Source: Candidatus Synoicihabitans palmerolidicus (GTDB lineage: Bacteria > Verrucomicrobiota > Verrucomicrobiia > Opitutales > Opitutaceae). Taken from it: a stretch of DNA of 64,000 nt. The notes below the pieces were generated by a model. The model was given only the letters and a program-made list of their open reading frames with translations. It was not told the origin of the DNA and searched no databases. Position 1 is the first letter of the stretch. Each line of letters opens with the position of its first letter. The stretch spans positions 1 through 64,000 of the forward strand of contig JAGGDC010000005.1 in the NCBI GenBank assembly GCA_020809425.1, read 5' to 3'. Of the stretch, positions 30,667-43,040 are shown piece by piece. The position numbers and the translations under genes are program-made.

Positions 30667-31978
30667 TGAGGTGGACCCCGTTGGTTGGACAGGTCGGGCG
30701 GATTTATAGTTATGGTTTCTGGTTTTTCTGACCAAGCATAAAAGATAATGGAGGGGAGCAGGGGAGGAAGCGCGGCTTCCTCCCCGCTCGGATAGCCGCC
30801 GTCAGGCGGCGGCTTGGTCGAGTTGTGCGTGGTAGACCTCGGATGGTGTTTGGCGGCCGTGGGCGGAGTGCGGTCGTCGGTCGTTGTAGAACAGCAAGTA
30901 GGTCTCCAAGTTGGCATGGGCCTCGACCATCGTCTCATAGCGTTTCAGATAGACTTCCTCGTATTTGACGCTGCGCCACAGGCGTTCGACCAAAACATTG
31001 TCCAAGCACCGTCCTTTGCCGTCCATCGACAGTCGCACGCCGGCGGCCAACAATGGCTGGGTGCACTCGGCGCTGGTAAACTGGCAGCCTTGGTCGGTGT
31101 TGAAGATCTCAGGCTTGCTGTAAATCGCCATCGCGCGCTGCACCGCTCGCACGCAAAACGACGCATCGAGCGTGCTGGACAGTTCCCATGCGAGCACCAT
31201 CCGCGAGTGCCAGTCGATCACCGCACACCGGGATGTAGATGATATCTGTGGCCCACACTTGATTCGACCTTTCAACCTTCAGCGTTCGCAGCAGATAAGG
31301 GTAGATCTGATGAGAGGCCGCTTTCTTCGACAGACTCGGTTTTTGATAGATCGCCGTGAGTCCCATTAATCGCATCAATCGTCGCACCCGTTTACGGTTC
31401 CCCACGTGTCCTTCGCGTTGCAACCAACGGGTCATTTGGCGGCTACCAAAGAACGGTGACTCGAGATAGATTTCGTCGATCTGTTTCATCAACGCCAGGT
31501 CCGCTTCCTGCGGTGGCTTCGAGTGGTGGTAGTAGGTTGAGCGTGGCAGCTCCAACAGTTCGTACTGCCGGGCCACACTCAGCTTCGGATGCTCGGTTTC
31601 GATCATGCTGCGGCGCTCCTTACTCCCCAAATGCGCCAACTTTTTTTTGAGCCACTCGAGCTCCATCTGCAGCTGCCCGATCCGCGCATACAGTTCCTTC
31701 TCTTTGCGATTCCGCTCGATCTCGTCGCGCACCTGCGCCGAGGGCTTCGCGAAAAGACCTCCGGCAACCGCTCGGACACCTCCTTCTTCCACTGACTCAC
31801 TTGCACCGAATGCACCTCGTGACGCTGCGCGATTACGTGGATCGGCTCGATTCCCTTGAGGGCTTCGAGCCCTACTTTCGCTTTGACCTCGGCACTGAAG
31901 GCACGTCGTTTCTTCGACAATATTGGACTCCTTTGGGATTTAATCATCCCTCCTGTCCAACTTCATGGGTCCACCTCA
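30667..31978 (-). mobile_element. IS3-family element nested in the IS30
   Basis: The terminal inverted repeats are TGAGGTGGACCC at 30667 and GGGTCCACCTCA ending at 31978. Joining the flanks restores the IS30 sequence seen in copy 2 (GCGCTCAGCTTGCC). The flanking triplets are CCC on the left and CTC on the right, an imperfect 3-bp duplication as expected for IS3. It inserted after the IS30, antisense to it. Confidence 0.88.
30802..31947 (-). pseudogene. IS3-family OrfA/OrfB transposase, frameshifted
   Basis: OrfA begins at 31947 (SKKRRAFSAEVKAKVGLEAL, a helix-turn-helix of the IS3 type). A frame change near 31770 leads into DEIERNRKEKELYARIGQLQ, the leucine-zipper region, and then OrfB. OrfB shows LGLTAIYQKPSLSK, VWATDIIYIPV (first Asp), and in another frame IFNTDQGCQFTS (second Asp) and LDNVLVERLWRSVKYEEVY (Glu). 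Between them, near 31235, about 20 bases are missing (the usual residues before CAVIDWHSRM). Programmed frameshifting between OrfA and OrfB is normal for IS3, but the OrfB deletion makes this copy defective. Confidence 0.82.
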
Positions 31979-32949
31979 CTCAGCTTGCCGCCGCCCTCGG
32001 CCGCGACGCCTCGGTGGTCAATCGCGAGATCACCCGCAACGGCGGGCGCAACAGCTACAGCGGTATGGATGCGCAGACTCGCGCTTGCCGTCGGCCCCAG
32101 TGCGCCGCGCGCAACAAAGTCGCCGACACGCCCGCCTTGCGCGACGAGGTGCTGGCCCTGTTTGCCACCGGCGCTACGTCCAAGCAAATCGAAGTCGCCT
32201 TGAGACGACGTCATGGCCTTGATCTGACCCGACGCGTGAGCCACGAAACCATCTACGACTTCATCTACGTCCACTCCAAAGGCTCGGTTAAGAAGGAGTT
32301 GATCGCTTATTTGCGACGCAAGAAGCCCCGGCGCAGTCCCGCCCCCCGCGCCAAGGGCACGCTCTCGGGCCAGTTGCCGGGCGCGATCAATATCGGCGAA
32401 CGACCCGCTGAGGTGGAGCGCCGGGAGGTGCCCGGACACTGGGAGGCCGACTTGGTCATGGGTGCGGGCAATCGCACCGCCATTTTGGTCATCACCGAAC
32501 GGGTCTCCCGCTACGTGATGATCGTCCCGTTGGGCGGCGCCAAAGACGCGATCAGCGTCGCCCGCGCTCTCATCCGGGCCTTCAAACGCCTGCCCGCCCA
32601 CCTGCGCAAGACCCTCACCTACGACAACGGCCGCGAAATGGCCCAACATGCCGCCTTCTCCCTGGCCACAAAAGTGGCGGTCTACTTCTGCAATCCACAC
32701 AGCCCTTGGCCGCGCGGTGCGGTCGCGAATATCAACGGTCTGATCCGGGAATACTTCCCTAAAGGCATCGACTTTAACACCGTCACCAAAGGCCAAATTG
32801 CCAAAGCGGAGTGGCTACTCAATAATCTCCCTCGCATCGGGCTCGACGGACAGTCTCCCGCTGAAGTCTTTCATGCTATTATACAAAAACTGTGCACTAG
32901 CCGCTTGACGCCGTCAGTTAGACAAAGAAAGAGGAGGCGGCGGCGATAA
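31979..32949 (+). pseudogene. IS30 transposase, main part (after nested IS3)
   Basis: Continues from the N-terminal fragment: QLAAALGRDASVVNREITRN (helix-turn-helix), RVSHETIYDFIYVHSKG, then the DDE core with HWEADLVMGAGNRTAI (first Asp), LTYDNGREMAQHAAF (second Asp), and the segment ending NGLIREYFPKGIDF that carries the catalytic Glu. No stop interrupts this part; the C-terminus reads past the IS end to 32949. Without the IS3 the gene would be nearly intact, making this the better preserved of the two IS30 copies. Confidence 0.85.
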
Positions 32950-33156
32950 ATCATACTTTGGGGGTCCTAACAAGAATTGGCCCAAACCGAAGCGAGGGCC
33001 CTTCGGGAGCAGAAAAAGACACAATCTCCCGACGAAACCAAGACCCCATTGTACTCCTTCTCCTCCCCATAAGCGATAAACACACTTCTCATTGGCCTCA
33101 ACGCCCGCCCTGCTGTACTCTGAGTAGCGGTCCCAACAATACTCAACCCATTGCAT
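32914..33156 (-). pseudogene. 5' fragment of an unrecognised gene, cut by IS30
   Basis: An ATG at 33156 overlaps the stop of the preceding GNAT-like gene (TGATG), the usual sign of an operon. It encodes MQWVEYCWDRYSEYSRAGVE, then EKCVYRLWGGEGVQW. Natural coding ends at the IS30 border near 32913. I do not recognise the family. Its place after two acyltransferase-like genes suggests a role in surface polymer synthesis, which is only a guess. Confidence 0.4.
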
Positions 33157-34130
33157 CAGTCCTTCTCGCGGCGTTCATCTCGCAATGAGTCAAGATTATG
33201 CCATCCGTGAATCCCCTCTCGTATCCTCGCAGTCATGAAAACGTCTTCGGGTGAACGCTCACTGAGGACGTCAAAGCCTTCTTCTCCAGATCGCCGAAAT
33301 ACCAAAGAATGCCGCCTGAAAAATTCTCGGGTCGTTTTATAGTACATTAATCCGTTTTCCAAATAAGACGCTACTCCTCCCATTCGAAACGTCTTTGCCT
33401 GCAACTCCAGGGCTCGCTTGATCTATGTAGATGGCCCCCCAAGGTCGATCTGAGTTATGTAGAGCGCACCGACGACCCCTTCCTTTCGCTCCCTGTGCGC
33501 CCCTTCCCGCCATCCCAAAGCACACGACACAAATACCCCGTCATTGAACTTGTAGATTTGCCCTCCTACCCACTCGTCACCACGCCAAACTTCCAGCATC
33601 TCCCCACAACTCCCAAAAATGGACCGCAGTGCCTGCCGTGAAAATTCATACGCATCCGCACCATGTAGCGCACGCATGCTCGGCCTATAAAAATCCCGGT
33701 GAAAAAGATCTACTCTCGATAGATCACGACTGATCACGCTCGGATAATCCGCCCGCCTGACCTTGCGCAGATCCCCCTGAACCGAACGCCCCCATGTAGC
33801 CCGTTGTTCTTCTCAGGTAGCCCCCATCGGAATTTGCAACTCCACCAATGAGGGCCACCGTAACTCGATCTGCTTGAGCCCCGTCGCCGCCAACGACGGA
33901 TCTGCCACTGCAATCCCGTATCGGCTCACCATACGATTCATCGTTTTCCCGACATTTCGCCCGTTGAACCCTCGCCGTATCCGCAAACTCGCGAGTTCTC
34001 GATTCCCTAGCCAGTAACGACTGAAATGCGTCACCGCCCTCCAATCGCCGATTACCCCAAATCCCGCCCTCCCGTCCGCTAGTTCCACTTGCCAATGCCT
34101 TTGCTCCAACTTGAAGCGATAAATCTACGG
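33156..34130 (-). pseudogene. GNAT/FemAB-like acyltransferase, second tandem paralogue, two stops
   Basis: A protein of about 320 codons parallel to its upstream neighbour. The N-terminal part (to 33813) includes RHWQVELADGRAGFG and ends PMGAT before a TGA at 33813-33815. In the same frame follows EEQRATWGRS, then GDLRKVRRADYPSV (basic motif typical of FemAB/GNAT-like proteins) and DLFHRDFYRPSMRALHG. A TAG at 33423-33425 splits GGPST from IKRALELQAKTF. The final part has GGVASYLENGLMYYK and ends at 33156. No frame change is needed, only two nonsense codons. The start codon is unclear because it overlaps the paralogue's end. Confidence 0.6.
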
Positions 34131-35058
34131 CAGCCCGCGTGATCAGGGTCGAACACCACCTGCCATTCAGCCCCTTTCGCGCTGCGTTCGAACAATCTCG
34201 GCCCCCACTTCGCTTTGAAACGCAACAAACCATTTTCCAGATAGGGGGACGCACCCCCACCTGTCCAGTGCACGCCTCGCTCAAGAGTTCGGTTCATGCC
34301 AAATAAATACAAGGCGGCCATCACCCCTGCCTGTCTTAAATGGGGTGGCCCCAGCCTCCACCAAAATCGACGCATACGGTATTCATCCACTTTTTCGTTG
34401 AAATCACCCCTCCCTCCCACTCTTCCCCCTGCCAAACTTCCACAAACTCACCGTGGTCATCAAACAGCTGCAACGTCGCTTCAAGCGTATCCGTGAATGC
34501 ATTCTCTCCGTGCACCGATCTCATGCTAGGCGCCAAATGCCGGAAATAGAACTCCCGTACTCGCTCACGGTTGGGTGATTCGATACACTAAAACCCCGCC
34601 TTTTTCACTCGGCGGATATCCCTCCTGGCCGACGAGGGAAGCCCTCGCGTGAATTCTTCCCAAGTCTCGGGCATGGGGACTCTTAGATCCACGCCCCGAG
34701 GCCACGTCAGTCTGACCCCATCCAAGTCCCCCAGATCCACCGCCGCGTCTGCGACCACAAAGCCGCATCGCGCCAAACTAAGCTTAGCGGTCTCGCCCAA
34801 CGCGCCCCAATTCCACTGGCGTCTTACCCGTAAATTCTCGTCTCCAGCCATGAAATAACGGGGAGAATGCGTCTTCGCTCTCTCGTCCGCCCATGAACAA
34901 AATCCCATTGACTTGTCAGATTGGGTCACCTCCCAGTATCGATGACGCTGCTTCAGCATGTGCCAATGATAGCCCAGTTGCGATTTAAGGTTCGATATCA
35001 ACGCGCTACGTTCAACGGACCTGCCTATCGGGGTCTCGCCTCTTCTCGCCTCTGCCAA
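34080..35058 (-). pseudogene. GNAT/FemAB-like acyltransferase, first tandem paralogue
   Basis: Starts at a TTG at 35058. The N-terminal half has YHWHMLKQRHRYWEV and LPSSARRDIRRVKKAGF, the conserved basic stretch of FemAB-like acyltransferases, then a TAG at 34588-34590. The same frame goes on with CIESPNRERVREFYFRHLAP and EVWQGEEWEGGVI to about 34340. There a frame change leads to LRQAGVMAALYLFGMNRTLE and GGASPYLENGLLRFK. These blocks align with the downstream paralogue, so the pair arose by tandem duplication. Such enzymes often acylate or aminoacylate surface polymers; no substrate can be named. Confidence 0.6.
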
Positions 35059-35208
35059 ATATATGCATTTCGGTGAAAACCTGCCCCTTGATTTTTCCGC
35101 AAACCCTCTAATACCTCTCGACCCTTCTTTTGGGTTGGCCCCGCCATCCCCCCCCTCTCTCTCGTAAAAACGTCAATCTTCTCTTCTCTACTCAAACCTG
35201 AAGTCATC

Positions 35209-37047
<1,839 letters not shown>

Positions 37048-37063
37048 TTCCCTGTCGACAGAT

Positions 37064-37084
37064 GCCGCCGAAACCTTCGGCGGC
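37064..37084 (+). repeat. Hairpin after htpG
   Basis: GCCGCCGAA and TTCGGCGGC form a perfect 9-bp stem with a 3-base loop, 17 bases after the htpG stop. No T run follows, so it is more likely an mRNA 3'-end stabiliser than a terminator by itself. Confidence 0.5.
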
Positions 37085-37172
37085 CGAGAAGAGCGCACGG
37101 CTCGCATTACTCAGGGGAGCTCCCTCCTCTGCGCGTGATCGAAGTCTCGTGCCTAAAAAATATGTTTAGCCC

Positions 37173-37204
37173 AGCGCGACCCTCACCCGGATCGCGCTTT
37201 TTTG
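37173..37204 (+). terminator. Rho-independent terminator of htpG
   Basis: AGCGCGA and TCGCGCT pair around a 12-base loop and are followed by a run of T. This is a standard intrinsic terminator on the plus strand, about 125 bases beyond the htpG stop. Confidence 0.8.
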
Positions 37205-38072
37205 TATCCCGTGACTCGGCCGTCACTTCCCCGACTGATCGTTCTCAGCTTCTCGACTGCCGGTTCAGCACGTGGATTCGTCCAACACGAATATACTTCA
37301 AGACCAACCGACTTCGGCCCGATTTCCAATTAATCCCCTAATTTTCTCCGCAAAATCACTTAATCCCCCACCACGCGCCTAAGACTCCAACGCTGGCTGC
37401 TCACGACAGACATCCTCAGCGAACTACTGTTTCTCGGCGTCATCTCTCTGGTATCGGCACACGATGCACACACATGACAGACCTCTTTCCACGCGACCTT
37501 GGCCTCGGATCCGACCACTCGTCACCAACAATCTCGTCGCCGATCTCACCGAACGGGCGAGCCGCTCAGATGATCTCCTTCGCGCCGACGTGAGCACCAG
37601 TTTGGCCGTAGCCGACGAAATTCTCGGAAACGCCGGCGGCTCCGCGCTGGTCGATGCCCTGAGCCTGTTCGTTAACTGCCATACCGCCGATGCGACTAAC
37701 TCAAATTTTCGACCCGCTCACCATTCTGCAACTCCGGCAAATAGAACCACTCCGCCTATGATCCCGCGTCCTGGTTCACCGCTAGCCCAGCCCAACTCGC
37801 CGCATCCGGACATACTCGATCACGCCAATCCGGACCTTCCGTTCCGCCTATCTATTCGGCGTCAGCCAAGCACGCGCTTCACTCAAGTTTCATTCCTCAG
37901 CTCACGACCATGCACTACACTTTCAAGTAATACACGCCCGGATCAAAGCGCCTATCAGTCCTCTCTACCAAAACGACTCCCGAACGGCTTACCCCACTTG
38001 CGGGACAAATGACACAAGCACATACTTTAGCGCCCTCCTCACTGCTTTCCTACACCTCGTCGCTGATGTTCA
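37205..38072 (+). other. Decayed sequence without a recognised gene
   Basis: About 870 bases between the htpG terminator and the sensor kinase. Short segments look protein-like in alternating plus-strand frames (for example ADVSTSLAVADEILGNAGGS near 37600, and a stretch near 37760-37930), separated by stops and frame changes. I cannot assign a family. It is probably an old, strongly eroded gene. Confidence 0.4.
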
Positions 38073-41000
38073 ATGAATCGACGCCCTACCATCTCCGCTC
38101 CATTCTCCAATCGATTTGTATTGGCGATGCTGCTCTTGCTAGCGGTCGAGAAACACCAGCGGTCTCTGGCCATCTCTGAACCTATGGCTCGACCCGCTGC
38201 CGGGTTGATTGAAACCGGCATGCCTCCTTTCAGTATCCTCGGTCCCGAGGCCTGAGGGCTCACCGTCGCACCCTTGGATCTGAAACCAATGCCCGACGGG
38301 CGTCTCCTCGCCTGAGGTCTGACTGAATTGGCCATTGGAGATGGTTGCCGTTGGGAAGTGTTTCATCGGGTGGATATCAGAAACCTCCATTCACTCGCAA
38401 CGTGATGGTCGACCAGAACGGAGACATCTACCTCGGAGTCCCCGAAGGCTTCGCTCGAGTGGAACTCCTCCCCGGGAACAAATGGGCCCCCCGACACGTC
38501 GCTGCTTTTCCTCCCGACGCAACAGCTGACACCGTATCGAGTAAATTTGCCGCCGAGGCTGGCGGCGAATGGTTCTGGTGGTCCGATAGTGGTCCCGTAT
38601 ATGCGTGGCAACCAGGCACACTTCCTCGCGTCGCCGGCCGCACCGAAAACGTCGGCACCGTGCTCGGCATCGACGATGTCGTCTACCTCTCAGATTCCTC
38701 TCAGCCCACTGTGCAAAGCTGGAAAGATAGGACTTTTTCAGCATCTCCCTCCGTGATTCCGACTCAATCGGATTCGCTGCTAACAACTTCCGTGCAGATC
38801 CCAGGAGCGGATACATGGATCGGGACCGTCGACCACGGACTGTTCCAATACTCAAAATCCGCCCAGGAATTCATTCCGGCGAAACATCCACTCTGTGACG
38901 GATCACAGCGCATCCGCGCGATCCATCACATCAAGAGCGGGCACTTGGCCATCGCCGTGGATACCGTGGGCATAGTCTTCACCGACGAACAAGGTAATAT
39001 CCTGCAAGTCTTGGACCGCAATGTAGACTATCGCCTTGCCCGTCCTCTGGCCATTCTCTCCACCCCGGGTGGTATCGTCTGGGCGCTACTCAGCGATGGC
39101 ATCGCCTGTGTATTAGTTTTCCGAGTCGGGTTTCGGTCTTTGACCCGTTCATCAATACTTTCATCGCTTACGCTCAACCGAAACGGCTCCAAGGCAGACT
39201 TTGGATCGTCTCCGACTCACTTTCCCACCGGGGTATCTACGATGAGACGGGCCGATTCTTAAACTTCGAAGTCGATTCTCCACCTTCCAATGTCACCGAT
39301 ATCCTGGAGCTCAACGGGAAATCTTCGCCACCACCGAGGACGGGCTTTCCCACCGCGACAAAGAAGGAAATTGGACGCAAAGTGCCGCCGGGCCCGTGGG
39401 CGCATACGTTCAAACTTTCCCCACCACTGCGAGTCGGTGGGCCTACATCGCCCTGCACGAGTTCGGATGGCTGGTCGAAGAGTCCGGTCACTACCAATTC
39501 GAACGCCACCCCATGCCTGCAATTGGTCAGCTCTACGGCGCCGTCACCGATCTCCATGGCGACCTTTGGGTGGAGATGGGCATCGGTGAAATCGCCCGCG
39601 TGCAAACAGCTCAGGCTACTCCCCGGGTTTCCCTCTACACCATCGCAGATGGGTTGTCCGACTCTTGGGCCGAACTCAGCCTCTTCAACGGAGAGATTCG
39701 CGTGAACGGCTCAGCTGGCTTTCGTCACTTTGACGCTGAACGTAACCGCTTCGAAGTCGATACGCTCTCAATTGCCCGTCACCCCGAATTAAAGTCTTCT
39801 TTGGGCCGCCCCACCATCGATCACCTTGGTCGCCTTTGGGTATCATCCGATCAACGTATTCATATTATTGATACCACCACGGGCTTATCTGCCAATCCCC
39901 ATGACTCCATCCCTGCGTCCATTTTCCCAAACTATCTGAATCCTCAGGAAGACGGGATCATGTGGATAGCCCAACGACTTCGCTTGGCACGCTTCGATCC
40001 CAACGTGCCGGAGGTCGCTCCGCCTCCTCTCCGCGCCATCATCGCTCGTATCGATTTCCCGCTCAGCAATCGCGTCATATACTCGCCCCGAAGCTTACCT
40101 GCTCCTTTGTCTGCCCACGACAGTGCGATGACCGTGCACCTCCAGGCTCCCAACGCACCGTTTAATCACCCGATCAGTTTTGAAGTTCAACTAGGTTCCT
40201 CTGACTCCGAATGGGTGTCCGTCGGAGGAACGGGACAGGTCAGTTTCAACCACCTCAACAGTGGCAACTATTCACTTCGGGTTCGAACCGTAATGGGCGA
40301 CCAACGAGGCGAAGATACCGTGCTGCCGTTTTCTGTGTTGGATCCCTGGCACTTATCTCCATGGGCATTCGTTTTCTATGGCTTTGTCCTGATTACGGGG
40401 ATCGTCGTCGCCATTCGCATATCCAACTACGTTGAACACCGCGAAAACCGACGACTCTAAAATCTCGTTTCAGCCCGCACCCAGGATCTGAATGCGGCCA
40501 ATGCCCTGCTCGACCGCCAAATTTCAGAAACCGCCGAGGAAAACGAACATCGGCGCAATCTGGAGGCCCAGATTCATCAATCTCAAACACTAGAAAGCAT
40601 CGGTACTTTGGCCGGCGGCATCGCCCATGATTTCAACAATATCCTCACCAGTATTCTGGGGTATTGCCAACTCGCCAGTCTCGAAATCCCCACCTCTCAT
40701 CCCGCTTCCGAATTCCTTCGAGAACTTCGCCTCAACGCCCTCCGCGCCAAGGATCTGACATCTCGAATTCTCACCTTCTCGCATCAACACGAGTCCAAAC
40801 TCGAGGTCATCGATCTCGCCGATCCCGTCCACGAAGCCACTTCTCTCGTCAGAGTCTCCATTCCGAATAGCGTCGATATCATCTCGGAACTCGAGCATGT
40901 GTATGTCAAAGTGGACAGCACTCAGATTCACCAGGTTATCGTCAATCTCTGCACCAATTCCTCCCACGCCATCGGGGAAAAATCCGGAGGTGTCCGAGTT

Positions 41001-41780
41001 CAGATTACCCGCATCGCCGATGGCCCGCCTTCTTCGCTCACCGCCGGGAACACTGACTCCGGTCCGTGGGTCCTGCTGGAAGTTTCCGACACCGGGGAGG
41101 GCATGAACGAGGAACAAATCGAGCGGATATTCGACCCATTCTTCACCACTAAAGGACCTGGTGAAGGGACCGGCTTAGGACTCTCCGCGGTACAAGGGAT
41201 CATAACCAATCACTCCGGCTGCATTCACGTCCAAAGTTCCGTCGCCAAAGGCACTCGAATGCAAATATTTCTACCCGAATCCTCGGAGTCCCCGCCCCGC
41301 CCCACCGCAGCCACCCGCGCTGACCTCGGCCATCAACGTGAAATCATGGTGGTCGATGATGAAACGGTGATTACCCATAGTCTGAGTCGACTCCTGACCC
41401 GACTTGACTACCGCGTGACCACCTTCAATCGACCGCACGCCGCCCTCGCCGCTATCACCCAGGATCCTCAACGCTTCGATGCCATAATCTCAGATCTCAC
41501 CATGCCCGAAATCGACGGCATCACTTTGGTCCAACGAATTCGACCGATTCTGCCCAACCTACCCGTGGTCTTCATGAGTGGCTTCGGGCAAAAGCACATC
41601 ACCCGCATCCGCAACGAGATTCCGGACGCCCAATTCATTGCCAAACCATTCGAACGGGATGCAATCGCCGCAACGCTTAACCGCATACTGCCTTCGCTTT
41701 CCCCGTCCTCTCCCCCCCCGGGGATTCATAGTTCCGCGAGTATATCCTTCATCTGGTGCAAACTCCGATGGGTGGGATAG
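38073..41780 (+). pseudogene. Hybrid sensor kinase: periplasmic beta-propeller, Y_Y_Y, TM, HisKA, HATPase, receiver
   Basis: A signal sequence (NRRPTISAPFSNRFVLAMLLLLAV) starts at 38073. A two-component-regulator propeller follows with blades such as DQNGDIYLGVPEGFARVE and HLGRLWVSSDQRIHIID, then a Y_Y_Y-type Ig domain (FEVQLGSSDSEWVSV), one membrane helix (LSPWAFVFYGFVLITGIVVA), HisKA with the phospho-His in GGIAHDFNNILTS, an ATPase domain with NLCTNSSHA, DTGEGM and GTGLGLS, and a receiver domain with MVVDDE, the phospho-Asp in ISDLTMPEIDG, and KPF. Lesions: TGA at 38253-38255 and 38313-38315, a frame change near 38370, others near 39115 and 39320, and TAA at 40458-40460. Such hybrids usually sense glycans and control glycan-use loci, which fits the decayed sugar genes. 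Confidence 0.85.
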
Positions 41781-41858
41781 TCTCGCGAACGTTTCCAAAA
41801 AATCTGCAATTTGCGGAAAGAAACCGCATTGCTGAGTACATTACAACTGCACTGACTT

Positions 41859-42116
41859 ATGATTGCAATGTCCACGCCTCCCCCTCTTGCCTTCTCATTT
41901 CTAGGTGGTCTCAAGATCCTGTTTTTCCTGGCACTTCCTTTCGCGTTATTGGGCACGGCCTTCTGGATTTGGATGCTGGTTGATTGCCTGCTCAATGAAA
42001 CCGACCCTCAACAAACACTGATCTGGATCACCGTCATAATCTTTGTGCCCTTCGTTGGCGCTCCGCTCTATTTTGGCCTGCGTAAGATCAGGCGAACTCC
42101 GCCCACCAAGACCTGA
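41859..42116 (+). CDS. Small membrane protein with PLDc_N-like domain
   Basis: An intact 85-codon gene with two hydrophobic helices. The segment GTAFWIWMLVDCLLNETD, then LIWITVIIFVPFVGAPLYF, matches the pattern of the small phospholipase D-nuclease N-terminal (PLDc_N) domain found as stand-alone membrane proteins. ATG 41859 or ATG 41868 may be the start. It ends RRTPPTKT. Function unknown. A GYF-domain remnant follows within 30 bases. Confidence 0.7.
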   Translation: MIAMSTPPPLAFSFLGGLKILFFLALPFALLGTAFWIWMLVDCLLNETDPQQTLIWITVIIFVPFVGAPLYFGLRKIRRTPPTKT

Positions 42117-42129
42117 CCTCGCCCCCCCC

Positions 42130-42850
42130 TTCTATCCCATCAACTACCATGTTGCCCTCGATGGTCAGCAAAGCGGCCCCGTCACCACCGTGGAAATACC
42201 GAAAAATGGTCCGCCGGAGAACTGAAACCCGCCGAATCGTGTTGGCATCCCGATTGGGACGAGTGGCAACCCGTAAACTCAATAGCCTCCTCCATTAACC
42301 TAGAAAATGCATGTAACAAAGTTATGTTATCCAGTCGGTTAGTGCGTTTCAACCGTGCACACACCGACTCACCTGGCAATTGGACGAATCAGTGCCTCCG
42401 ACGGACCGTAACTCGTTACAACTTCGCGCCCTTCATTCCCTTCTGTAACATCCAGCTTCAGAATTTAGGATAAATCGTGGCGCAGAGGCTCCATTGCCAG
42501 CGACATTCTCCTGCATACGTTCGAAGTCTTCAGCGTCCTCCTCCTCAGGACTGATCATCTCCCTGCCGGTTTCTGGGGATCACTAGTTTCCTGCGGCTTA
42601 ATCCCGCTATCTCAGTCATCATCTGCGGGCAGATCGCCCGTTCCAATGTCAAGCAGTCAAGCGGCGCTCAAACCGGTAAGGGACTTGCCCTGACCGGTTT
42701 GATCACCACGTACTCCGTGCTGGGCTTCGTCGGTACTGGTTTTGTCGCCGCCTTGACCATTCGCTGCCGCCACAAAAGACGGGCCGCCTCCCCAGAGAAA
42801 ACGATCCTCAACAACCTGCGCCAACTGGATGCCGTCGGCGCGCCTCGCTG
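42130..42850 (+). pseudogene. GYF_2/DUF4190-type protein remnant
   Basis: Near 42147 the plus strand encodes NYHVALDGQQSGPVTT, and after a one-base shift KWSAGELKPAESCWHPDWDEWQPV, which together form a GYF_2 (DUF4339) domain. Between 42590 and 42850 it encodes SVIICGQIARSNVKQS, then GKGLALTGLITTYSVLG, a DUF4190-like two-helix membrane segment, and KTILNNLRQLDAVGA, a prepilin-like motif. These parts usually occur in one protein. The 300 bases between them are AT-rich and full of stops. The gene ends where a nucleoside-permease fragment begins on the other strand. Confidence 0.55.
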
Positions 42851-42853
42851 CGT

Positions 42854-43040
42854 TCATCTATCCAGCAAAGCCTCGACGACTCGATTGGCCACGAGATAAG
42901 CGCTCTCCTTGGCCGGAGCCCCCATCGCCAGATACGGGGCGGTTGTGCTCCACCCCGCTGACTTCCCTGGCGGGGGCACGGAAAAATTACTTGCGGTCCG
43001 CAGCACCAATACCCTCTGCGGGTCGACCAAATCCGCCTTA
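42854..43040 (-). pseudogene. Purine nucleoside permease (NUP) family, C-terminal fragment
   Basis: About 65 codons on the minus strand read DLVDPQRVLVLRTASNFSVP, then AYLVANRVVEALL, like the C-terminal end of NUP-family purine nucleoside permeases. The 5' part is missing because the IS1380 element starts at about 43041. Homology is short, so the assignment is moderate. Confidence 0.5.

Larger units (their letters stand above)
30551..32913 (+). mobile_element. IS30-family element, copy 1, interrupted by a nested IS3
   Basis: The ends match copy 2 (59504-60787): the left end GCCGCAGTCCAACACT at 30551 and the right end ACTGTGCACTAGCCGC to about 32913. About 230 bases of the leader seen in copy 2, including its inner left repeat and a long hairpin, are deleted here. 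The transposase gene is split at 30667-31978 by an IS3-family element in the opposite orientation. Confidence 0.82.

Noticed and set aside
37064..37084. Hairpin after htpG as the terminator
   Set aside because: No T run follows; the hairpin at 37173-37204 with a T run is the better terminator.
37464..38012. 182-codon open frame after htpG as a gene
   Set aside because: Composition and broken similarity across frames suggest debris; no start signal or family.
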